From JAMIFN01 sp035906235 (lineage in GTDB: Bacteria; Pseudomonadota; Gammaproteobacteria; Burkholderiales; Burkholderiaceae_C), in NCBI GenBank assembly GCA_035906235.1, contig JAMIFN010000094.1, positions 1 through 13,759 of the forward strand: a DNA stretch of 13,759 nucleotides. The letters are read 5' to 3'. Under the pieces are notes generated by a model that saw nothing but the letters and a program-made list of their open reading frames with translations, was not told the DNA's origin and made no database searches. Position 1 is the stretch's first letter. Every line of letters begins with the position of its first letter. The translations under genes were made by a program, and so were the position numbers. Of the stretch, positions 5,945-11,400 are shown in pieces.

Positions 5945-8362
5945 TCAATTCCGCAGCGGTTTGCCGTCTTGCAGCATGGCCATGATGCGCGCTTGGGTTT
6001 TGGGGTGCTCCAGCAGGCTGCCAAAAGCTTGGCGTTCTAGCTGCATCAGGTATTCCTCGCTGACCAAGGTGCCTGCATCTACCTCGCCGCCCGTCACCAC
6101 GCCGGCAATCAAGCTGGCAATGTGGAAATCGTGTTCGCTGATAAAGCCGCCGTCGCGCATATTGATAAGTTGCCCCTGAATGGTGGCTTTGGCGCTGCGC
6201 CCGCCCACAGGGAATAGGCGTTTGGCGGGTGGGCGGTAGCCTGCAGTGTGCAGGGCTTTGGCCTCTTGTATCGCCACAAACAGCAATTCATCTTTATGCG
6301 GCACGATGGTGTCGCTCCACAGCAGATAACCCAGCTGGCGCGATTCCAATGCGCCCGTGCCCACGGTCGCCATGGCCGCAGCCGTAAAGCCTGCGGTGAT
6401 AAAGGGCAGGATGTCTTTCGATGTTGTCTCTTGCATGCGCTCGGCCGCGCGGCGGGCGATATAGGCCAGGCCGCCGCCGCCTGGCACCAGCCCTACGCCG
6501 ACTTCTACCAGGCCGATATAGCTTTCCATCGCCGCCACGCGCTTGGCGGCGTAAACCGACAGTTCGCAGCCGCCGCCAAGCACCATATTGCGCAGCGCCA
6601 CGACAACGGGAATCTGGGCATAGCGCACGCGCAGCATGGCGTCTTGCAGGGCTTTTTCTAGCGGCTCTATGGCCTTGGCGCCGCCGCCCATAAAGGCGGG
6701 CAGCATGGCTTGCAAATCAGCGCCCGCTGAAAAGGGTGTTTCGGTGGTGCCGTTCCAAATGACTAAGCCTTGGTAGTCGCGCTCGGCCAGTTCAATGGCG
6801 GCGACTAGACCCGCGCCCAAATCGGGGCTGATGGCGTGCATTTTGGTTTTGAAGGTGAAGATGAGCACGCCCTCGGCCTCTGGCCTATCCATCGTCCACA
6901 GGCGATAGGCCTCGGTTTCTTTGACCGTGTTGCCGCCTTGCAAATAGCCAGCAGCGCCCGTGCCCAAGATGGCATCGGGGAAGTATTGGCGCTGGTACAC
7001 GGGCAGACTGCGTTTGGGCGCAAAGGCGTTTTGCGCGGCTGACCATGAACCTTGCGGCGTGTGTACGCCACCGGCTTGCAACACGGCGTCGCTAAATACC
7101 CAAGCTGGCAGGGGCGCGCTGCACAGGCTTTTGCCTGCGGCAATATCGGCGGCAATCATGTCGGCCACGGCCTTCCAGCCCGCCTCTTGCCACAGCTCAA
7201 AAGGCCCTTGCGCCATGCCAAAACCCCAGCGCATGGCTTCGTCCACATCGCGGGCGGTGTGGGCAATATCAGCCAGATGCACGGCGGCGTAATGCAGGCC
7301 TTCGCGGATCACGCTCCAGACAAATTGCGCCTGTGGGTTGTTGGCCTCGCGCAGCAGTTGCAGGCGTTCAGCTGCAGGTTTTTTCAACATGCGCACGACG
7401 ATGTCGTCGGCCTTTTTGCCGCCCGCCACATAGTCGCCCGTTTTCGGGTCAAAGTTGAGGATGTCTTTGCCTTGCTTTTTGTAAAAACCTGAACCCGTTT
7501 TGGCGCCCAACAAACCTTTTTCTAGCAATGCAGCCAGTGCAGGGGGTGTGGCGTAGTTGCCGTAAAAGGGGTCGGTTTCTAGGCTTAATTGGTCTTGCAG
7601 GGTTTTGATGACATGGTTTAGCGTGTCTAAACCCACCACATCAGCGGTGCGGTAGGTGGCGCTGGACGCGCGGCCTAGCTTTTTGCCGGTTAAATCGTCG
7701 GCCACATCCCAGCCTAGGCCAAATTGCTCGGTCAGTTTGGCCGTGGCCAAAATATTGGCTATGCCTATGCGGTTGGCCACGAAATTGGGCGTGTCTTGCG
7801 CCCGCACCACGCATTTGCCCAGGGTGCTGGTGACAAAGCTCTCCAGTTCGTCTTGCACCGTGGCGCTGGTGTGGCTGGTGGGGATGATTTCCACCAAGCT
7901 CATATAGCGCGGCGGGTTGAAAAAGTGGATGCCGCAAAAGCGCGACTGCAATTGCGCGGGCAGCACACTGGCCAAGCTGTTGATGGATAGACCCGAAGTG
8001 TTGGTCGCCAAAATCGCGTGCTCGGCGATGAAGGGGGCGATTTTTTGGTACAGGCTTTCTTTCCAGTCCAGGCGCTCGGCGATGGCTTCGATGATGAGGT
8101 CGCAGGCGCGCAGTTTGTCTAAATCCTCGTCGTAATTGGCGGCCTGAATCAGCGCCGCATCGGCGGCCACGCCCAGGGGTGCGGGTTTGATTTTTTGCAG
8201 ATTGGCCAGGGCCTTGTGCACGATGGCGTTTTTGCCGCCTTCTTTGGCAGGCAGGTCAAACAACAGCACAGGGACTTGGCAATTGGTCAGGTGCGCGGCG
8301 ATTTGCGCGCCCATGACCCCAGCGCCTAAAACCGCAACTTGGCGAATGGGAAAACGGGACAT
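5945..8362 (-). CDS. fadN: 3-hydroxyacyl-CoA dehydrogenase / enoyl-CoA hydratase fusion, FadN type
   Basis: This 805-residue multifunctional protein hydrates 2-enoyl-CoA and oxidises the 3-hydroxyacyl-CoA. The dehydrogenase comes first: a Rossmann motif GAGVMG (13-18), then the catalytic set Ser123 (NTSGLS), His146 (HFFNPPRYM), Glu158 and Asn197 (FVANRIG), and its C-terminal helical domain to about 400. The hydratase is at the C-terminal end, with SAGADL (oxyanion region), Glu600 in GGGCEL and Glu620 in VEVGVGLVPGGGG, both catalytic glutamates present. This order is the reverse of E. coli FadB and matches Bacillus FadN (about 789 residues). The start has a good Shine-Dalgarno (AGAAGGAGT). A thiolase gene follows downstream, and an acyl-CoA dehydrogenase lies upstream in the same direction. 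A 92-base spacer with a dispersed repeat separates it from the DUF2147 gene, so it may have its own promoter; none is convincing. Confidence 0.93.
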   Translation of the reverse strand: MSRFPIRQVAVLGAGVMGAQIAAHLTNCQVPVLLFDLPAKEGGKNAIVHKALANLQKIKPAPLGVAADAALIQAANYDEDLDKLRACDLIIEAIAERLDWKESLYQKIAPFIAEHAILATNTSGLSINSLASVLPAQLQSRFCGIHFFNPPRYMSLVEIIPTSHTSATVQDELESFVTSTLGKCVVRAQDTPNFVANRIGIANILATAKLTEQFGLGWDVADDLTGKKLGRASSATYRTADVVGLDTLNHVIKTLQDQLSLETDPFYGNYATPPALAALLEKGLLGAKTGSGFYKKQGKDILNFDPKTGDYVAGGKKADDIVVRMLKKPAAERLQLLREANNPQAQFVWSVIREGLHYAAVHLADIAHTARDVDEAMRWGFGMAQGPFELWQEAGWKAVADMIAADIAAGKSLCSAPLPAWVFSDAVLQAGGVHTPQGSWSAAQNAFAPKRSLPVYQRQYFPDAILGTGAAGYLQGGNTVKETEAYRLWTMDRPEAEGVLIFTFKTKMHAISPDLGAGLVAAIELAERDYQGLVIWNGTTETPFSAGADLQAMLPAFMGGGAKAIEPLEKALQDAMLRVRYAQIPVVVALRNMVLGGGCELSVYAAKRVAAMESYIGLVEVGVGLVPGGGGLAYIARRAAERMQETTSKDILPFITAGFTAAAMATVGTGALESRQLGYLLWSDTIVPHKDELLFVAIQEAKALHTAGYRPPAKRLFPVGGRSAKATIQGQLINMRDGGFISEHDFHIASLIAGVVTGGEVDAGTLVSEEYLMQLERQAFGSLLEHPKTQARIMAMLQDGKPLRN

Positions 8363-8394
8363 GGGGGACTCCTTCTAAGGGGGAATATCAACTA

Positions 8395-8448
8395 CAATAA
8401 TGATAGCTATTCAGGCAGGTTTTTCGGCCTAAAACGCCTAAAACACAC
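8395..8448 (-). repeat. Dispersed repeat, copy C
   Basis: The minus strand reads GTGTTTTAGGC, then GTTTTAGGCCG, then AAAAACCTGCCTGAATAGCTAT. It has one mismatch to the 19-base core of the 2762 and 10905 copies. It fills most of the spacer between the DUF2147 and fadN-like genes and would be in the mRNA leader of the latter if transcription reads through. Confidence 0.8.
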
Positions 8449-8454
8449 TGAAAA

Positions 8455-8907
8455 CTAGGGTTGAACTCGCGTCCAGACTTGGGTGCGGTAAAACGGCCCT
8501 AAATAGCCGCGCATGGCCAGGCTTTGGCCATCAGCCTGGGGGATGAGTTTGAGGCGGTATTCGCGCCCTTCTTGCGGGTCGAGAATGCGCCCGCCCGACC
8601 ACTGGCCACCGTCAGCTTGGGCATCCACGCCCCTCATGATTTCCAGCGTAGCCATGGGCTGGTTTTTGCGGTCATCGGGGCATTTTTCGCACAGCTCGCC
8701 GGGCTTGGCTGCGGGGTCTAGCACCTTGACGATGCGGCCATAGAGCTTGCCGCCGCGCTGGGTGATGGCGACATGGGCTTGCACGGCGCCGGTTTTGTCG
8801 CTGTGCGTGGCCCAGACCCCTAGGGGGCTAGGCGGCTGCGCCCAAACGCTGCCTGCGCAAGCACCGCCCAAGGCAAGAGCGGCCAAGGTTCGGAACGGTT
8901 TTTGCAT
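8455..8907 (-). CDS. DUF2147 family periplasmic protein
   Basis: This small exported protein of about 150 residues belongs to DUF2147, whose members have no firmly assigned biochemical role. The N-terminus has a classic signal peptide: basic QKPFR, hydrophobic TLAALALGGACAG, and a VWA-Q cleavage site. The mature part shows LGVWATHSDKTG, GGKLYGRIVKV, a CEKC pair with PDD, a GGRILDP stretch and a C-terminal GYLGPFYRTQVWTR, all usual for the family. I prefer the ATG at 8907, which has AAAGGG six bases upstream. An ATG at 8913 is in frame but sits directly against that AAAGGG. The gene lies about 10 bases after the acyl-CoA dehydrogenase stop, so the two are probably cotranscribed. A periplasmic protein inside a cytoplasmic beta-oxidation cluster is unexplained; a role in envelope handling of fatty acids is only speculation. 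Confidence 0.88.
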   Translation of the reverse strand: MQKPFRTLAALALGGACAGSVWAQPPSPLGVWATHSDKTGAVQAHVAITQRGGKLYGRIVKVLDPAAKPGELCEKCPDDRKNQPMATLEIMRGVDAQADGGQWSGGRILDPQEGREYRLKLIPQADGQSLAMRGYLGPFYRTQVWTRVQP

Positions 8908-8917
8908 GACCATCCCT

Positions 8918-10732
8918 TTACTGCGCAGCGCCCAAGCCTAGGGCGGCGTCGGTGTTCATGATGGCTTGGCTGCCGCTTTGCGCCAGTTTCATCGCGCCTA
9001 TGGCCTCGGGGAAAAGGCGGGCGAAATAGAAGCGGATGGTTTGCAGCTTGGCGGTGTAGAAGGGGTCTGTGCTGCCCGCTTTTTGCGCAGCCAAGGCCGT
9101 GCGTGCTTGCAGGCAGAACAAATAGGCAAACACCACATGCCCCATCATGCGCAGGTAGTCGGTGGCCGCCGCCGCTGCTTCGTCGGGGTTTTGCATGGCG
9201 GCAAAGCCTATGCCCATAGTGGCTTTTTCCAGCTGGCTGGCGACTTTGCCCAAGGGCGTGATGAACTCGGCCATGGCCTCGTTCACGCCTTCGTCGTCTA
9301 TCAACTGCGTCAGCATCTGGCCAAATTTGCGTAGCGTCGCGCCTTGGTTCAGCAGCACTTTGCGCGCCAGCAGATCGAGCGCCTGCACGCCATTGGTACC
9401 TTCGTAAATCAGATTGATGCGGTTATCGCGGACAAATTGCTCCATGCCGTTTTCGGCAATAAAGCCGTGGCCGCCAAAGCACTGCATGGCCAAATTGGTG
9501 GCGATATGGCCGTTGTCGGTGCAAAAGGCTTTGACGATGGGGGTGAGCAGCCCCACCATTTCTTCGGCCTCTTGGCGTTGGGCTTCGTCGCTGGCGCTCA
9601 GGTGCATATCCATCAAATGCACGGCGTACAAATATAGCGCCCGCCCGCCCTCGGCATAGGCTTTGGCCGTCAGCAACATGCGGCGCACATCGGGGTGGAC
9701 GATGATGGGGTCGGCGGGCAAATCGGGCGATTTTTTGCCGCTGGCGCTGCGCATTTGCAGGCGTTCTTTGGCGTAGGCCAGGGCGTTTTGGTAGGCCACC
9801 TCGCTTTGCCCTACCGATTGATTGCCCACGCCCAAGCGGGCGGCATTCATCATCACAAACATGGCGGACAAGCCTTTATTGGCTTCGCCCACCAGCGTGC
9901 CCACAGCCCCATCGAGATTCATTTGGCAGGTGGCATTGCCGTGTATGCCCATTTTGTGTTCGAGTGCGCCGCAGAAAATGGGGTTGCGCGCGCCTAGGCT
10001 GCCGTCAGCCTGGGGCAAAAATTTGGGCACGATAAAGAGCGAAATGCCTTTGCTGCCAGCCGGCGCATCGGGCAGGCGCGCTAGCACCAAATGCACGATG
10101 TTGGCGCTCATGCTGTGCTCGCCCGCCGAGATAAAAATCTTTTGCCCCGTGATGCGGTAAGTGCCGTCGCCCACAGGCTCTGCCTTGCTGCGCAGCAGGC
10201 CAAGGTCGGTGCCGCAATGCGGCTCGGTCAGGCACATCGTGCCCGTCCACGCGCCGCTGACCAATTTGGGCAAATACAGGGCTTTTTGCTCGGGCGTGCC
10301 GTGCGCCAGCAGCGCCTCATACGCGCCGTGCGACAGGCCAGGGTACATGGTCCAAGCCTGATTGCTGGCGTTGAGCATTTCGTAAAAACACTGGTTCACC
10401 ACATGGGGCAGGCCCTGGCCGCTAAATTCGGGCACGCAAGACAGGGCAGGCCAGCCCGCCTCGCAATACTGGGCGTAGGCTTCTTTAAAACCATCTGGGG
10501 TTTTGACCTCGTGCGTCTGTATATCTAGCGTGCAGCCTTGGCGGTCGCCAATTTGGTTTAATGGCTGCACCACATGGGCGGCAAACTTGCCCGCTTCTTC
10601 TAATACGGCATTGATGGTGTCCACATCGACATCAGCGTGGGCGGGCATGCTGGTTTTATAGGCTTGGGTGACTTTAAGCACTTCGTGCAACACAAATTGC
10701 ATATCGCGCAGGGGCGGGGCGTAGCTGGGCAT
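8918..10732 (-). CDS. Acyl-CoA dehydrogenase (FadE-like, about 600-residue type)
   Basis: The enzyme introduces the 2,3 double bond into acyl-CoA with FAD, the first beta-oxidation step, passing electrons to ETF. The 604-residue product belongs to the long subclass with an N-terminal extension (YAPPLRDMQFVLHEV, 4-18) and an extra C-terminal domain after the usual dehydrogenase fold. Visible motifs are MCLTEPHCGTDLG and GQKIFISAGEHSM (FAD/substrate region), CFGGHGFIAENGMEQFVRDNR, and the catalytic base Glu444 in IYEGTNGVQALDLLARK. The start at 10732 is preceded by AGGAG six bases upstream. It is the first gene of the minus-strand beta-oxidation cluster. A perfect TTGACA lies upstream at 10812-10817 on this strand but has no matching -10 box, so the promoter is unassigned. 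B. subtilis FadE is a similar-length relative in the same kind of cluster. Confidence 0.94.
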   Translation of the reverse strand: MPSYAPPLRDMQFVLHEVLKVTQAYKTSMPAHADVDVDTINAVLEEAGKFAAHVVQPLNQIGDRQGCTLDIQTHEVKTPDGFKEAYAQYCEAGWPALSCVPEFSGQGLPHVVNQCFYEMLNASNQAWTMYPGLSHGAYEALLAHGTPEQKALYLPKLVSGAWTGTMCLTEPHCGTDLGLLRSKAEPVGDGTYRITGQKIFISAGEHSMSANIVHLVLARLPDAPAGSKGISLFIVPKFLPQADGSLGARNPIFCGALEHKMGIHGNATCQMNLDGAVGTLVGEANKGLSAMFVMMNAARLGVGNQSVGQSEVAYQNALAYAKERLQMRSASGKKSPDLPADPIIVHPDVRRMLLTAKAYAEGGRALYLYAVHLMDMHLSASDEAQRQEAEEMVGLLTPIVKAFCTDNGHIATNLAMQCFGGHGFIAENGMEQFVRDNRINLIYEGTNGVQALDLLARKVLLNQGATLRKFGQMLTQLIDDEGVNEAMAEFITPLGKVASQLEKATMGIGFAAMQNPDEAAAAATDYLRMMGHVVFAYLFCLQARTALAAQKAGSTDPFYTAKLQTIRFYFARLFPEAIGAMKLAQSGSQAIMNTDAALGLGAAQ

Positions 10733-10847
10733 GGCGGTCTCCTAGTCTGTTTGCGTCATATCTCTAACCTAGCCAGTATATCGGCTTGCAAGTTGCCGCC
10801 TTTATCCATCGTGTCAATGCAAAGCATAGCCCCATGCATTTGGAAGC

Positions 10848-10876
10848 TCGTCATTCCCGTGTAAACGGGAATCCAT
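10848..10876 (+). repeat. CTCGTCATTC palindrome, copy 2
   Basis: ATTCCCGT (10853-10860) pairs perfectly with ACGGGAAT (10865-10872) around a GTAA loop, again GNRA type and again preceded by CTCGTC. It matches the 3875-3903 copy in outer bases and geometry, with compensatory changes in the stem. Confidence 0.75.
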
Positions 10877-10893
10877 CCATTTTTAAGTGCTAA

Positions 10894-10985
10894 ATCCGCG
10901 TTTTAGGCCGCAAAACCTGCCTGAGTAGCTCATATTTTTGATGCGACAAGGCCGAGATTGCGGGGCAAGCCCGCAATGACGGATT
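10894..10985 (+). repeat. Dispersed repeat copy D plus GCGGG palindrome
   Basis: The core AGGCCGCAAAACCTGCCTG (10905-10923) is followed by AGTAGCT, TTTTTGAT and then the palindrome ATTGCGGG (10957-10964) with CCCGCAAT (10970-10977) and TGACGG. It aligns with 4014-4089 over roughly 75 bases, so the two modules travel together. Confidence 0.8.
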
Positions 10986-10990
10986 TTCTC

Positions 10991-11097
10991 TTCTCCCCCC
11001 TCTGGTGCTTAGGGTGGGGGCTGATCACGACAAGCATACCCACAGCGAAATTCAAAACCAAGCCCCTAAGCCCCGCCTTCCCCCAAAGGGGGGAAAG
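10991..11097. repeat. Hairpin-ended element (MITE-like), copy E2, left hairpin decayed
   Basis: The right end repeats that of 3911-4007 (CCTAAG, CCCCGCCTTCCCCC, AAA, GGGGGGAAAGAGCC). The left end keeps CTCCCCCCTCTGG and AGGGTGGGGGCT but lacks the middle of the hairpin. The two elements share their ends but not their inner 30-40 bases. Confidence 0.65.
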
Positions 11098-11245
11098 AGC
11101 CAAATCTCCACTTTGTGCAGGGCGGCCAAGCCCTCGCTGCGCCGCTACTGCCGCGCCTTCAGGAATTTTCATTTTCATTTCATAAACTGTAGAGGCGTGG
11201 GTGTGGGCTGTTTTGCAGGCCTATATCTCTAAGTCGTTGATTTTT

Positions 11246-11324
11246 CTTTATTTAAAATATGTCCCCATTATTTTTCATTTGATGAGATGGTGACTTCTAT
11301 ATAAATCTGACCCCTTTATTTTTG
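11246..11324. repeat. Two direct repeats of an AT-rich GGGGNCA motif, 48 bases apart
   Basis: On the minus strand the unit AAAAATAAWGGGGWCAKATTT occurs at 11246-11276 and 11294-11324, with about 22 of 30 positions identical. Similar AAATAAAGGGGTCAGATTT stretches are, as I recall, often found beside REP-associated (IS200-like) transposase genes, but no such gene is present here. Confidence 0.55.
11279..11305 (+). promoter_or_regulatory. Weak candidate promoter for gltB
   Basis: TTGATG (11279-11284) and TATAAA (11300-11305) are spaced 15 bases apart, within the most AT-rich stretch upstream of gltB. Spacing is short and the -35 is imperfect. It overlaps the direct repeat, so the match could be incidental. 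Confidence 0.25.
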
Positions 11325-11400
11325 CTTGTGTAGCAGGGCTTTGCTTCTTAAAATTCAGGTCTATCAGATGTTTTCTTCGTTTTTACGACTGGGTTACCGC

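Larger units (their letters stand above)
10733..11400. other. Gene-free divergent spacer filled with repeats
   Basis: No plausible protein or RNA gene is visible between the acyl-CoA dehydrogenase and gltB starts. From left to right it holds a palindrome (10848-10876), dispersed repeat copy D with a second palindrome (10894-10985), a hairpin-ended element (10991-11097), and an AT-rich stretch with a 48-base-period direct repeat (11246-11324) running into the gltB leader. Confidence 0.8.

Noticed and set aside
11105..11400. Riboswitch or small RNA upstream of gltB
   Set aside because: I found no conserved aptamer-like pattern or long stem in this AT-rich leader; only the direct repeat is evident.
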